Source: CAVZVZ01 sp963778895 | Lineage (GTDB): Bacteria > Actinomycetota > Acidimicrobiia > Acidimicrobiales > Acidimicrobilacustridaceae | Direction: 5' to 3' | NCBI GenBank assembly: GCA_963778895.1 | Contig: CAVZVZ010000005.1 | Location: forward strand, 1,178,001-1,242,000 | Length of the DNA stretch: 64,000 nucleotides | Translations under genes and position numbers: made by a program | The notes under the pieces: generated by a model | The model's input: the letters and a program-made list of their open reading frames with translations, nothing else | What the model was told of the DNA's origin: nothing | Databases searched by the model: none | Part shown: positions 18,058-27,704 of the stretch, in pieces | Numbering within the stretch: the first letter of the stretch is position 1 | Layout: each line of letters begins with the position of its first letter

Positions 18058-20241
18058 ATGGACGAGGCGGAGCTTCCGGGCCGATGGCGGGCCGCGCCGG
18101 CCGACGAGGAGCTGCGCCGATCCTTCTCCGAGGTCGGGTTCTCCGACGGGTCCTGGGAGCCCATCGCGGTGCCGTCCCACTGGCGCTCCACCCCGGCCTT
18201 CTCGGACCTGGACGGCTCGCTCCTCTACCGGACGTCGTTCGCCGAGTCCGATGCCCCCGAGCCCGTCGCCGGCGACGAGACGCGGAGCTGGCTCGTCCTC
18301 GACGGGATCTTCTACACGAGCGACGTCTGGCTCGACGGCGCCTACGTGGGCGACACGGAGGGCTACTTCTTCCCGCACGGTTTCGAGATCACCGACACGA
18401 TGAACGAGCGCTCGGAACACGTACTCGCGCTCGAGGTCGGGTGCTCGCCGCAAACCGAACGCACCCGCAAGCGAAACCTGACCGGCGTGTTCCAACACTG
18501 GGACCTCGTCGACCAGGACTGGAACCCAGGCGGCATCTGGCGGCCCGTGCGGATCGAGCGATCGGGACGTATCCGCATCCGACACATGCGCGTCCTGTGT
18601 CAGGAGGCGAGAGCCGACGTCGCGACGGTGTTCGTACGAGCCGTCGTCGACGTGGTCGAGGCCGAGCAGGCGACACTGCGCACGACGATCCGCGACGACA
18701 GCGGACGGGACGTCGTCGAGTTGGTCAGCGACAAACAACTCGCGGCGGGTGAGAACCGGCTCGAGTGGACCGTAGGAGTACCGAACCCGCAGCTGTGGTG
18801 GCCGTGGGCGCTCGGCGACCAGCCTCGCTACAACGTCGAGGTCGAGGTGTCGACCGATGCCGGCCCGAGCGACGTGCGCACTCGATCGGTCGGACTGCGT
18901 CGCGTCGAGCTCCGCAACTGGATCTTCTCGGTCAACGGCGAGCGGATGTTCCTGAAGGGTGCGAATCAAGGGCCGATTCGTATGGCACTGGGTGAGGCCG
19001 AGCCGACCGAGTTCGAGCGCGATGTCCGGCTCGCGAAGGACGCGAACCTGGACTTCCTCCGCGTGCATGCCCACGTCAGCCGGCCCGAGCTCTACGACGC
19101 TGCGGACGCACAGGGCCTCCTGCTCTGGCAGGACCTACCCCTTCAATGGGGCTACGCACGCGGTGTCCGTAGCCAGGCACGACGACAGGCCCGTGAGGCA
19201 GTCGATTTGCTGGCTCATCATCCTTCGGTCGTGATCTGGTGCGGACACAACGAGCCGCTCGCCGTCGACATGACGCCCGAGCAGATCACCGACCCGCGCG
19301 GTCGACTACGAATCGCGGCGCGCATGCTCGTCGGTCAGTTTCTGCCGACATGGAACAAGAGCGTGCTGGACCGTTCGATCGCTTCGGTGCTCGAGAAGGC
19401 CGACAGCTCACGGCCCGTGATCCCGCATTCGGGCATCCTGCCTCACCCACCCCAACTCGACGGCACCGACAGCCACTGGTACTTCGGCTGGTACCACGGC
19501 AACGAGCGCGACTTCGCCACGCTCGTTCGTTGGTGGCCGCGGGTGACGCGGTTCGTGACCGAGTTCGGCGCGCAAGCTGTGCCCGAGAATGCGACATTCC
19601 TCGAGCCCGAGCGCTGGCCTGATCTCGATTGGGAGCGAGCGGCGCGCGTGCACGCGCTCCAGAAGCCGATGTTCGACGAGCACATCCCCCCAGGTGACTA
19701 CGGGTCGTTCGCCGACTGGCAGCGAGCGACCCAGGAGTACCAGGCCGAGCTCATTCGGCGACACGTGCTCGCCCTGCGACTGCAGAAGTACCGTCCGACC
19801 GGCGGCTTCGCCCAGTTCTGCCTGGCTGATGGCTATCCGTCGGTCACCTGGTCCGTCCTCGGCCACGATCGGGTTCCGAAGCTCGGCTTCGCCGCGCTCC
19901 AGCAGGCGTGTGCCCCCGTGATCGTCCTGGCCGAGCGGTTCCCGGCCCTGCTCACCGCGGGCGAGCCACGGCCGGTGGCCGTATACGCGATCAGCGACCG
20001 CCGCATCACTATTTCCGATATGGTGACAACACTCCATCTGCATTGGAGTCACCATGGAACGTCACACCAGCTCGAGTGGCAATGGCAGGGCGACCTCCCG
20101 GCCGACAGCGCGATCCGCGTGGGCCAGGTCGACACCGTCGTTCCGGCCGCCGACGACGAGCTCCTGTTGCACGTCGAGCTCCACGATGCCGACGGCCAGC
20201 TGGTCGCCGAGTATCGCGACGCCGCGCCGGTTCGCACCTGA
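18058..20241 (+). CDS. GH2-family glycoside hydrolase (beta-mannosidase-like)
   Basis: A 727-residue enzyme with the GH2 layout: an N-terminal jelly-roll sugar-binding domain (WLVLDGIFYTSDVWLDG), an immunoglobulin-like domain (NPQLWWPWALGDQP), and a TIM barrel. The acid/base Glu is at about 399 in CGHNEPLAV and the nucleophile at about 502 in VTEFGAQ. The short hydrophobic FLKGANQGP at the barrel entrance is typical of mannosidases and related enzymes. There is no signal peptide, so it probably acts on imported oligosaccharides. No sugar transporter is beside it. The gene is intact and lies divergent to the GGDEF/EAL gene. Confidence 0.9.
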   Translation: MDEAELPGRWRAAPADEELRRSFSEVGFSDGSWEPIAVPSHWRSTPAFSDLDGSLLYRTSFAESDAPEPVAGDETRSWLVLDGIFYTSDVWLDGAYVGDTEGYFFPHGFEITDTMNERSEHVLALEVGCSPQTERTRKRNLTGVFQHWDLVDQDWNPGGIWRPVRIERSGRIRIRHMRVLCQEARADVATVFVRAVVDVVEAEQATLRTTIRDDSGRDVVELVSDKQLAAGENRLEWTVGVPNPQLWWPWALGDQPRYNVEVEVSTDAGPSDVRTRSVGLRRVELRNWIFSVNGERMFLKGANQGPIRMALGEAEPTEFERDVRLAKDANLDFLRVHAHVSRPELYDAADAQGLLLWQDLPLQWGYARGVRSQARRQAREAVDLLAHHPSVVIWCGHNEPLAVDMTPEQITDPRGRLRIAARMLVGQFLPTWNKSVLDRSIASVLEKADSSRPVIPHSGILPHPPQLDGTDSHWYFGWYHGNERDFATLVRWWPRVTRFVTEFGAQAVPENATFLEPERWPDLDWERAARVHALQKPMFDEHIPPGDYGSFADWQRATQEYQAELIRRHVLALRLQKYRPTGGFAQFCLADGYPSVTWSVLGHDRVPKLGFAALQQACAPVIVLAERFPALLTAGEPRPVAVYAISDRRITISDMVTTLHLHWSHHGTSHQLEWQWQGDLPADSAIRVGQVDTVVPAADDELLLHVELHDADGQLVAEYRDAAPVRT

Positions 20242-20378
20242 CAGCCAGTTCGCACGCAAACGATTGTCATGGGTAGCGTCTCGCCAGGTCGTGGCGCTCT
20301 GGCGTGCCTCGTGCCCGACGCATTCGTCATCCGTGTCGCCTTCCGGGCGGCACCCGGAGACCCCGGAGACCCGCTGAC

Positions 20379-21161
20379 GTGACCGCAACTCAGCAAGCGC
20401 CTGCCGTGACACCGAACGTCACCTCACCGTCCATTCGCAAACGGGTGAAGCGCAGTCGATTCCCGCTCGTCGACCTGTACAAGTCGTCGGTCGGCAAGAA
20501 GTGGGTGATGGCGCTCACCGGTATCGGCTTGATGGGCTTCGCCTTCGCCCACATGGTCGGCAACCTCAAGATGTATCTCGGGCCCGCCGAGATGGACCAC
20601 TACGGCGAGTTCCTGCGCGAGCTCCTCGTCCCGATCCTGCCCCGCACCGTGGCGTTGTGGCTGCTACGGATCGGTCTCATCGGCGCCTTCGTGTTCCACA
20701 TCCATGCCGCCTACGGCCTGACGATGATCAACCGCAAGGCCCGACCGAAGAAGTACGAGTCGCCACGCGACTACATCGCGGTCAACTTCGCAGCCCGGAC
20801 GATGCGGTGGACCGGCATCATCTTCGCCCTCTTCCTGCTGTTCCACCTCGCCGACCTGACGTGGGGAGTCAACGCCGTGAACTCGGACTTCGTCCGAGGC
20901 GAGCCGTACCAGAACCTGGCGTACAGCCTCGACCGGTGGCCGGTCGCGCTGCTGTACATCGTCGGCAACATCGCGCTGGGCATCCACCTGTACCACGGCG
21001 GTTGGAGCATCTTTCAGTCGCTCGGCTCGATGAGCCCACGCTTCAACCCGCGCCACAACCCACTACGGCGCGGCTTCGCCGCCGGTTTCGCGATCATCGT
21101 GGCCGGCATCAACGTCAGCTTCCCCATCGCCGTCCTCACCGGCGTCATCGCGGTCGGGTAG
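20379..21161 (+). CDS. sdhC: Succinate dehydrogenase cytochrome b subunit
   Basis: A 260-residue membrane anchor with five predicted helices and histidines in FAHMVGN, FHIHAA, FHLAD and HLYHGG, the pattern of the di-haem single-subunit anchor of Bacillus-type and mycobacterial Sdh1 enzymes. It passes electrons between the SdhB clusters and the quinone pool. I chose GTG at 20379, preceded by GGAG about ten bases upstream. The long open frame before it is not family-like. The gene is followed by sdhA after 8 bp. A 137-bp gap separates it from the GH2 gene, and I see no clear promoter match there. Confidence 0.93.
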   Translation: MTATQQAPAVTPNVTSPSIRKRVKRSRFPLVDLYKSSVGKKWVMALTGIGLMGFAFAHMVGNLKMYLGPAEMDHYGEFLRELLVPILPRTVALWLLRIGLIGAFVFHIHAAYGLTMINRKARPKKYESPRDYIAVNFAARTMRWTGIIFALFLLFHLADLTWGVNAVNSDFVRGEPYQNLAYSLDRWPVALLYIVGNIALGIHLYHGGWSIFQSLGSMSPRFNPRHNPLRRGFAAGFAIIVAGINVSFPIAVLTGVIAVG

Positions 21162-21169
21162 GAGGATTC

Positions 21170-23095
21170 ATGGCCAACGTCGTGCTCGACGGAAAGGTCC
21201 CACAGGGTCCCATCGAGGACCGTTGGGACAACCACAAGTTCTCGATGCGCTTGGTGAACCCCAACAACAAGCGCAAGTTCGACATCATCGTCGTCGGCAC
21301 CGGTCTGGCCGGTGCGTCGGCGGCGGCGTCACTCGCCCAGCTCGGTTACGGCGTGAAGGCCTTCACGTTCCATGACTCACCGCGTCGCGCCCACTCGATC
21401 GCCGCGCAAGGCGGCATCAACGCGGCCAAGAACTACAAGAACGACGGCGACTCGATCTTCCGCCTCTTCTACGACACGGTGAAGGGCGGCGACTTCCGCG
21501 CCCGCGAGTCGAACGTCCACCGCCTCGCGCAGGTGAGCGTGAACATCATCGATCAGTGCGTGGCCCAGGGTGTGCCGTTCGCCCGGGAGTACGGCGGCCT
21601 GCTCGACAACCGGTCGTTCGGTGGCGCCCAAGTCAGCCGCACGTTCTACGCCCGGGGCCAGACCGGCCAGCAGTTGCTCCTCGGTGCCTATCAAGCCCTG
21701 ATGCAGCAGGTGTCGCTCGGAACAGTGGAGCTGCACACCAAGACCGAGATGCTCGACGTGGTGGTGAAGGACGGCGTCGCCTGCGGCATCGTGGTTCGCG
21801 ATTTGGTGACCGGCGAGATCTCGTCGCATTCGGCCCACGCCGTGCTGCTGTGCACGGGCGGGTACTCGAACGCGTTCTACCTGTCGACCAACGCCATGAA
21901 CTGCAATGTCACGGCGGCCTGGCGGGCCCACAAGAAGGGCGCGCTGTTCGCGAACCCGTGCTTCACCCAGATCCACCCGACCTGCATCCCTGCGAGCGAC
22001 GAGTTCCAGTCGAAGCTCACGTTGATGTCGGAGTCGTTGCGCAATGACGGCCGCATCTGGGTCCCGACGAAACTCGACGACAACCGATCGCCGAGTGAGA
22101 TCCCGGAGAACGAGCGCGACTACTACCTCGAGCGGAAGTACCCCGCGTTCGGCAACTTGGTGCCCCGTGACGTCGCCAGCCGCAACGCCAAGACGGTGGT
22201 CGACGAAGGTCGCGGTGTCGGGCCCCTGAAGAACGGTGTGTACCTCGACTTCTCCGACGCCATCGGTCGCCTCGGGATGCCCGTGGTCAAGGAGCGCTAC
22301 GGGAACCTGTTCGACATGTACGAGCGCATCACCGGCGAGAATCCGTACGAGATACCGATGCGCATCTACCCCGCGACCCACTACACGATGGGTGGCCTCT
22401 GGGTCGATTACAACCTGATGACCACGGTTCCCGGCTTGTACGCCCTCGGCGAAGCCAACTTCTCCGACCACGGCGCCAACCGGCTCGGTGCCTCGGCCCT
22501 CATGCAAGGTCTGGCCGACGGCTACTTCGTGATTCCGTACACCGTCGGTGACTACCTCGCCGGGCTCTTGGGTCAGCCTGCGGTGCCCACCGATGACCCC
22601 GCGTTCAAACAAGCCGAGACCGAGGTGAGTGACGAGATCCGCCAATGGATGTCGGTGGGCGGCACCAAGTCGGTCGACTACTACCACCGCGAGCTGGGCA
22701 AGCTCGTCTGGGACTACTGCGGCATGGCGCGCGACCGGGCCGGGCTCGAGAAAGCACTGAGCGAGATCCCCGCGCTCGGTGAGGAGTTCCGAAAGAACGT
22801 CCGGGTCCTCGGCAGCGAAGAGACCGTGAACCAGTCGCTCGAGAAGGTGATGCGAGTCGCCGACTTCTTCGAAGAGGCCGAGCTCATGTGCCGTGACGCG
22901 CTCTACCGCGAAGAGAGTTGCGGCGGGCACTTCCGGGTCGAACACCAGACCGAGGAAGGCGAAGCGCTCCGCGACGACGAGAACTTCGCCTACGCCGCGG
23001 CATGGGAATGGAAGGGCCGCGGCGAGGCCCAGCAACTCCACAAAGAACCGCTCACGTTCGAATACGTGAAGCTCACCCAGCGCAGCTACAAGTAG
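21170..23095 (+). CDS. sdhA: Succinate dehydrogenase flavoprotein subunit
   Basis: A 641-residue subunit that oxidises succinate to fumarate. The dinucleotide-binding loop is GTGLAGASAA at 43-52. The flavin-linked histidine is expected at H75 in RAHSIAAQGGINAA. Substrate-binding segments include IHPTCIP and GANRLGASALMQGLADG. ATG at 21170 follows GGAGG. The size and the closeness of sdhC and sdhB match the mycobacterial Sdh1 operon. The gene is intact. Confidence 0.97.
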   Translation: MANVVLDGKVPQGPIEDRWDNHKFSMRLVNPNNKRKFDIIVVGTGLAGASAAASLAQLGYGVKAFTFHDSPRRAHSIAAQGGINAAKNYKNDGDSIFRLFYDTVKGGDFRARESNVHRLAQVSVNIIDQCVAQGVPFAREYGGLLDNRSFGGAQVSRTFYARGQTGQQLLLGAYQALMQQVSLGTVELHTKTEMLDVVVKDGVACGIVVRDLVTGEISSHSAHAVLLCTGGYSNAFYLSTNAMNCNVTAAWRAHKKGALFANPCFTQIHPTCIPASDEFQSKLTLMSESLRNDGRIWVPTKLDDNRSPSEIPENERDYYLERKYPAFGNLVPRDVASRNAKTVVDEGRGVGPLKNGVYLDFSDAIGRLGMPVVKERYGNLFDMYERITGENPYEIPMRIYPATHYTMGGLWVDYNLMTTVPGLYALGEANFSDHGANRLGASALMQGLADGYFVIPYTVGDYLAGLLGQPAVPTDDPAFKQAETEVSDEIRQWMSVGGTKSVDYYHRELGKLVWDYCGMARDRAGLEKALSEIPALGEEFRKNVRVLGSEETVNQSLEKVMRVADFFEEAELMCRDALYREESCGGHFRVEHQTEEGEALRDDENFAYAAAWEWKGRGEAQQLHKEPLTFEYVKLTQRSYK

Positions 23096-23103
23096 GAGTT
23101 GAC

Positions 23104-23871
23104 GTGCACCTCACGCTGAAGGTCTGGCGCCAGGACGGCCCGAACACGGCCGGCGGATTCGAGACCTACGACGCTCACGACATCAACACGGAGATGTCGT
23201 TCCTCGAGATGCTCGATCTCGTCAACGAGCGGCTGATCGAAGAGGGCCGTGAGCCGATCACGTTCGACAGCGATTGCCGGGAAGGCATTTGTGGGACGTG
23301 CGGGCTGATGATCAACGGCCAGGCCCATGGGCCCTGGAAGGCCACGGCCACCTGTCAGCTGCACATGCGGGCCTTCAAGGACGGCGACCAGATCACCATC
23401 GAACCTTGGCGCGCAGCCGCGTTCCCGATCATCAAGGACCTCATGGTCGATCGTTCGTCGTTCGACCAGATCATCGAGGCGGGCGGGTTCATCACCGCGA
23501 GCACCGGGGCGGCGCCCGACGGCAACGAGATCCCGATCCCGAAACCGGCCGCCGATGCCGCCATGGACGCGGCAGCATGCATCGGTTGCGGAGCGTGCGT
23601 GGCGGCGTGTCCCAACGGGGCGGCCCAGCTCTACACCTCGGCCAAGCTCGCCCATCTCAACCTGGTCCCACAGGGGCAGGCCGAGCGCTGGCGGCGCACT
23701 GAAGACATGGTCGAGACCATGGAGGACTTCTTCGGGTCGTGCACGAACTACGGCGAGTGCCAAGAGGCGTGCCCCAAGGAGATCCCGATCGACTTCATCG
23801 CCTTGATGAACCGGGATTACCTCAAGTCCAAGCTCAAGAACCGCAAGCTCGTCGGCCAGAACTTCCCGTAG
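23104..23871 (+). CDS. sdhB: Succinate dehydrogenase iron-sulfur subunit
   Basis: A 255-residue subunit with three iron-sulfur clusters. The 2Fe-2S ligands are C58, C63, C66 and C84. The 4Fe-4S ligands start with CIGCGACVAACP at 159-170, and the 3Fe-4S cluster uses GSCTNYGECQEACP. GTG at 23104 lies 8 bp after the sdhA stop with AGGAG before it. It completes the sdhCAB operon and carries electrons from the flavin to the haem subunit. The gene is intact, with its stop 22 bp before the convergent DUF4397 gene. Confidence 0.96.
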   Translation: MHLTLKVWRQDGPNTAGGFETYDAHDINTEMSFLEMLDLVNERLIEEGREPITFDSDCREGICGTCGLMINGQAHGPWKATATCQLHMRAFKDGDQITIEPWRAAAFPIIKDLMVDRSSFDQIIEAGGFITASTGAAPDGNEIPIPKPAADAAMDAAACIGCGACVAACPNGAAQLYTSAKLAHLNLVPQGQAERWRRTEDMVETMEDFFGSCTNYGECQEACPKEIPIDFIALMNRDYLKSKLKNRKLVGQNFP

Positions 23872-23893
23872 CCGACGAGCCCGCGGTTGTGAG

Positions 23894-24652
23894 CTAGAGC
23901 GCGATCTTCTGTACGACGAACTGGAACGTGCCGTTGGCGGGGTTGCCCACCGCGTACACGTTCGTGAGCGTTCGAGCGTCGACCTTGAACCTGTCGACAC
24001 CCGCGACAAATGCGTTGTTCGAAGCCAGCTTCACGCCGACGTCGTAGCGGAAGAACGAGGGCAACCTCAGGTCCGCCTGCTGGCCGTTGGTGGCCGGACC
24101 GAGCGTCTTGGTGAAGAACCGCGGCAGGAACCGGTTGAAGGGATACAGGCCGACGTCGATCTTCACCGCCGGCGCCGCGGCGGCATGTCGCACCGATAGC
24201 CGCCCGTCGAAGAACGACGTCTTGGACACGTCGTTGACGAACACGGCGATCTGCGGAGCGCCGCTGGCGTTGAAGCTCGCGACCGCCGACAGGTTCAAAC
24301 CGGCGGGGACCTTGAGATCCTGCTGGTAGATCACCTCGCTCGGCTGCAGTGCTCCGTCGTCGTCCGCGGTGGGCGCGGCCAGGTAGACGGTGTAGGTCGC
24401 AGCTGGGAGCTCGACCGGGCCCGCACTCGTGCCGAAGGCGAAGTCGTCGATCAGTAGGCCCGCGGCGCCGATGTTGCCCGGCGGCCCCGCGAAGACATCC
24501 ACGATCGTCCCCGCGTTGTCGAGCGGCAGACCATGGGTGATGTAGACCTTCGAAGTGCCGGGGCTGGAAGCCGAAGCAGCTGTGGCGGGAACGACCACGG
24601 CCAGTCCGACGATCAAAGCCACAGCCGCCAGCAACGGCTTGCGCAAACGCAT
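23894..24652 (-). CDS. Secreted DUF4397-domain protein
   Basis: A 252-residue exported protein. Residues 1-29 form a Sec signal peptide: MRLRKPLLAAVALIVGLAVV followed by an AxA-type cleavage region near ATAASAS. The mature part begins SKVYITHGLPLDNAGTIVDV, which fits DUF4397, a beta-rich extracellular domain of unknown function. AGGAGG lies upstream of the ATG. The protein has no cysteines or lipobox, so it is probably free or wall-associated. No partner is evident. It converges with sdhB. Confidence 0.8.
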   Translation of the reverse strand: MRLRKPLLAAVALIVGLAVVVPATAASASSPGTSKVYITHGLPLDNAGTIVDVFAGPPGNIGAAGLLIDDFAFGTSAGPVELPAATYTVYLAAPTADDDGALQPSEVIYQQDLKVPAGLNLSAVASFNASGAPQIAVFVNDVSKTSFFDGRLSVRHAAAAPAVKIDVGLYPFNRFLPRFFTKTLGPATNGQQADLRLPSFFRYDVGVKLASNNAFVAGVDRFKVDARTLTNVYAVGNPANGTFQFVVQKIAL

Positions 24653-24716
24653 CGTTCTTCCTCCTGGATCGGGAACCTTTGGAGTGCCTCCGGAGGAATC
24701 GTGCCGATTGGATGAC

Positions 24717-24732
24717 TATTTAGCGATAAATA
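24717..24732. promoter_or_regulatory. AT-rich palindrome TATTTA-GCGA-TAAATA
   Basis: A perfect 6-bp inverted repeat in a short AT-rich island of an otherwise GC-rich region. It sits just after the stop of the gene at 24733-25968 and about 65-80 bp upstream of the DUF4397 start. It could be a promoter element or operator for the secreted protein, or an end structure of the upstream gene. Confidence 0.35.
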
Positions 24733-25968
24733 TCATGTGGTGCTGACGGGAGGCCGTGGGCACTGCACCCCGGCCATTTCGAGCAAGTTGCACAAGGTCG
24801 CGCGCTCGACCAGCCAGCGGTCACCGATCTTGATCACGCGACCGGTCTGGGCGAACCCGCCGGGCATCATCCGCACCATCACCCGGAACGAGACGACAGC
24901 TTCGTCGGGGCGAACGAACAGCACGTCGTCGACTTCGTAGTTGGCCCGTTCCCCGGGATCGACACCTGCACGGCTCGCGGCACTCCGCACGGCCTCGCCG
25001 AGGTTCGATCCACCTTGCACGTTCAGCAGTCCGTCGTCCTCGTCGATGTCGGTCAGGTGCTCGACCGCGTCGGCGACCGCGGCACGGGCCGCGTCGACAT
25101 CGTCGGGCAACGGGCCAATCGCCATGTGCTTGTCGGCGAGCGACGTCGGTCGTGCACCATCAACGAAGGAGCCGATGGGGCTCGGCGGCATGATCGGCCC
25201 GCGCGTTCGCATGGCCTCGTTCACCACGTTCTCGTCATCGAGGTCGACTTCGGCCGAGTCGACCCCCATGTGTTCGAGCATCTGTCGTCGGATGTCGCGT
25301 TCGGTTCGTACGACAGTTCCGGGCTGCACGTCGTAGCGGAACGGGTCGTGGATGAGCGGCGCGTCGTACTCGAGCGCCTCGAACACCATCTCCATCGCGG
25401 GCTGACCCTCGAACCAGGACTCGCAACGCAAGACCAGACCAGTATGTGGATCGACCGCGGCGCGGATGCGGTCGGCACCCATCAGGCCGAACCCAGCCAT
25501 GTGAGGTCGCAGGCGGTCCGAGGGTGAGAACTCGAGTGCAAGGGTGTCATGACCCGCGATGCGCCGATGGCCGACGACCGTGAACGGGGCCAGACCCAAG
25601 AGAGCCCCTGGGCGCAGAAGGAGGGCACACGGCAACGTCGAGAGCGGGTCTTCGTTCGGCGCGCGCTGCGTCACCTGCGCGCTGTGCTCCATCCACAGGT
25701 CCACGCCATCGAAGACGTTGACACCCCAGAAATGTTCGGCCCGGAAGCGACCGTCTCGCGCGAACCACAGTCGGGTGATCGGTCGCTCCGGCGGTGCGGG
25801 TCCCGCCACGCCCGCGATCAGCATGGCCGACTGGTGCGAGCCCGAACGTCGCTCCATCGATCGGCGCACGACGTCCATGTCGGACCAGTTCGCCACCTCG
25901 CCGAGGAGCACCTCGAAGCCGCGTGGCGCCGCGTTCATGGCCTCGAGGACGTCTCCGAGCTCCGACAT
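24733..25968 (-). CDS. Hypothetical protein with LolA-like and SnoaL-like regions
   Basis: A 411-residue cytoplasmic protein with no signal peptide. Residues about 30-230 have the alternating beta pattern and WFARDGRFRAEHFWGVNVFD segment seen in LolA/LppX-like folds that bind lipids. Residues about 310-400 (DEAVVSFRVMVRMMPGGFAQ, GDRWLVERATLCNLLEMAGV) resemble an NTF2/SnoaL-like domain. Both assignments are by pattern only. A linker with PIMPPSPIGS separates them. The gene reads toward DUF4397 with 80 bp between. I cannot assign a function. Confidence 0.6.
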   Translation of the reverse strand: MSELGDVLEAMNAAPRGFEVLLGEVANWSDMDVVRRSMERRSGSHQSAMLIAGVAGPAPPERPITRLWFARDGRFRAEHFWGVNVFDGVDLWMEHSAQVTQRAPNEDPLSTLPCALLLRPGALLGLAPFTVVGHRRIAGHDTLALEFSPSDRLRPHMAGFGLMGADRIRAAVDPHTGLVLRCESWFEGQPAMEMVFEALEYDAPLIHDPFRYDVQPGTVVRTERDIRRQMLEHMGVDSAEVDLDDENVVNEAMRTRGPIMPPSPIGSFVDGARPTSLADKHMAIGPLPDDVDAARAAVADAVEHLTDIDEDDGLLNVQGGSNLGEAVRSAASRAGVDPGERANYEVDDVLFVRPDEAVVSFRVMVRMMPGGFAQTGRVIKIGDRWLVERATLCNLLEMAGVQCPRPPVSTT

Positions 25969-26049
25969 CGCGCACCGAGGCTAGGCCGCCGAATCAACGT
26001 GCGTGCCGTTGACCCCGATCGGGGGAAACCGTACGCAGGAACGCGCTGA

Positions 26050-26715
26050 TCAGGTGGAGTCGGCTTCGCGAGCGGCGTCTTTGGCCTTGCGGCGTTGACG
26101 CCAGATCTCGATGCCGATCGGCACGAGTGAGAACAGCACGATCACGACGATGACGACCTCGAGGTTGTCGCCGATGCCAGGGAACGTGCGTCCGAGCCAA
26201 TATCCCAGCTGCGTGAAACCGACCGCCCACAACACACCGCCGATGACGTTGTACCGAACGAACGTGCGGTAGTGCATTTTGCTCACGCCGGCCACGATCG
26301 GACAGAACGTCCGCACGACGGGAACGAAGCGCGCGAGCACGATCGCCTTGGCGCCGTGGTGCTCGAAGAAGCGCTCGGCTGCCTCGACGTATTCGACCTT
26401 GAACAGTCGCGATTTGGGCCGCTTGAACAACGACGGACCGACGCGGTTCCCGAACAGGTAGCCAACCTGATCGCCGGCGACGGCCGCGATGGCGCACCCG
26501 AGCGAGACGATCCAGATGTGCCCGCCGGCCAACTCGCCGCGATAGGTGAACAGGCCGGCCGCGAACAACAGCGAATCGCCGGGGAAGAAGAAGCCGATCA
26601 TGATGCCGGACTCGGCGAAGATGATCGCGAACAGGCCGATCAGACCGACCGCAGACAGCAGCTTTTGGGGATCGAGGCCCAGCGCGAAAATCACGCTCAG
26701 CACGGGGTTGCGCAT
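26050..26715 (-). CDS. DedA-family membrane protein
   Basis: A 221-residue integral membrane protein. FAESGIMIGFFFPGDSLLF is the DedA/VTT signature with the first reentrant loop, and ARFVPVVRTFCPIVAG carries the conserved arginines of the second. About four to five hydrophobic segments are visible. DedA proteins take part in lipid carrier (undecaprenyl phosphate) recycling and membrane homeostasis. ATG at 26715 is the only upstream choice. The gene is intact. Confidence 0.92.
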   Translation of the reverse strand: MRNPVLSVIFALGLDPQKLLSAVGLIGLFAIIFAESGIMIGFFFPGDSLLFAAGLFTYRGELAGGHIWIVSLGCAIAAVAGDQVGYLFGNRVGPSLFKRPKSRLFKVEYVEAAERFFEHHGAKAIVLARFVPVVRTFCPIVAGVSKMHYRTFVRYNVIGGVLWAVGFTQLGYWLGRTFPGIGDNLEVVIVVIVLFSLVPIGIEIWRQRRKAKDAAREADST

Positions 26716-26763
26716 TCGGGCGAGCGTACTTGGGGGGGCTCCCGATCGGTAACCGGGGCGGCG

Positions 26764-27681
26764 TCAGCTCGACAACATTGGCTGATTGAACTCGATCCAG
26801 CCCACGCCGACCCGGCCGTCGTCACACTGGAACCGCGCCAGGGCACGAGGAAAGCGGCTCTGCCGCCCGTCCGGCGCCGTGAGCAGGACCGGGGCCCAGG
26901 CCACGGGGTCGACCGTGAAGGCGGCTGAGGCAATCGTGAGCGACGCGCCGTCCGGGATGCCATGGGCGCCGAGAAGAGGATCGACCGCGGCGTAGGCAAC
27001 TCCTTCCGCCTCGTCGTCCGCCGGTTGCACGTAGCCGATCGAGAAGGGTGACTCGTCCGGGATGACGGCATGCCACTTGCTGCCGTCGGCGAGCTGAAAA
27101 GCAGTCCAGCACCATCCGCGCGCCCACCAGTCGCGCACACCCCACGAGTGGTCCCGTTGCCCGACCGCATCGATCTCGACCGTCTCGGCGCCGACCAACA
27201 CCTCTCCGTGCACGCGACACGGGATCTCGTATCGATCGACCCCCGGCGGGTAGCGGAACGGTTCACCCTCCGTCTCCCATTCGAGATCGAATCCGAACGG
27301 AACGCGATCGCCCCACATCGCGCCGTACGTCTCGGTCGGGTCGTCGAGGGCGACCGCGAACGCTTCGAGTCCGAGACTCCAGTGATCGAGCGGGGTCTCG
27401 CAGTTGTGATCGGCCCACAGGCCGCTCGTGCGTACCTCGAGGGAGTCCTTCCGCGGCAGCGGGATGTCATGGTCGAGCACGGTGACGAGCGGTCGGCCCT
27501 CACCGACCAGACAGGCCCAGTACCAAACGGTGCCGAGGTTGGGGTACAGGCCGACGCGTACGTAGCCGCCCAGCGAACCGTCCCGTGCCGCGAAGTCGAA
27601 GTACCACGACTCGCTCCAGAGCTGCTCGACACCTGGCTCGTGTGAACCTTCGTCGAGTGGATCGGCCGAGACGGGGAACAT
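26764..27681 (-). CDS. Hypothetical protein, possible CrtC/AttH-like lipocalin fold
   Basis: A 305-residue protein rich in beta strands and tryptophans. The segment GQRDHSWGVRDWW near the middle is characteristic of actinobacterial proteins related to the CrtC/AttH hydroxyneurosporene-hydratase-like lipocalin fold. Other conserved-looking pieces are GVDRYEIPCRVHGEV and WTAFQLADGSKWHAV. There is no signal peptide or membrane helix. The substrate is unknown, but such proteins are often near lipid or polyketide genes. The gene lies between DedA and a proline-rich protein on the same strand. Confidence 0.5.
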   Translation of the reverse strand: MFPVSADPLDEGSHEPGVEQLWSESWYFDFAARDGSLGGYVRVGLYPNLGTVWYWACLVGEGRPLVTVLDHDIPLPRKDSLEVRTSGLWADHNCETPLDHWSLGLEAFAVALDDPTETYGAMWGDRVPFGFDLEWETEGEPFRYPPGVDRYEIPCRVHGEVLVGAETVEIDAVGQRDHSWGVRDWWARGWCWTAFQLADGSKWHAVIPDESPFSIGYVQPADDEAEGVAYAAVDPLLGAHGIPDGASLTIASAAFTVDPVAWAPVLLTAPDGRQSRFPRALARFQCDDGRVGVGWIEFNQPMLSS

Positions 27682-27704
27682 CGCGGCAGTCTGCCCCTGC
27701 TCGA

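Noticed and set aside
21377..23041. Long minus-strand open frame of about 554 codons opposite sdhA
   Set aside because: It is a codon-bias shadow of sdhA, which is intact with all family motifs.
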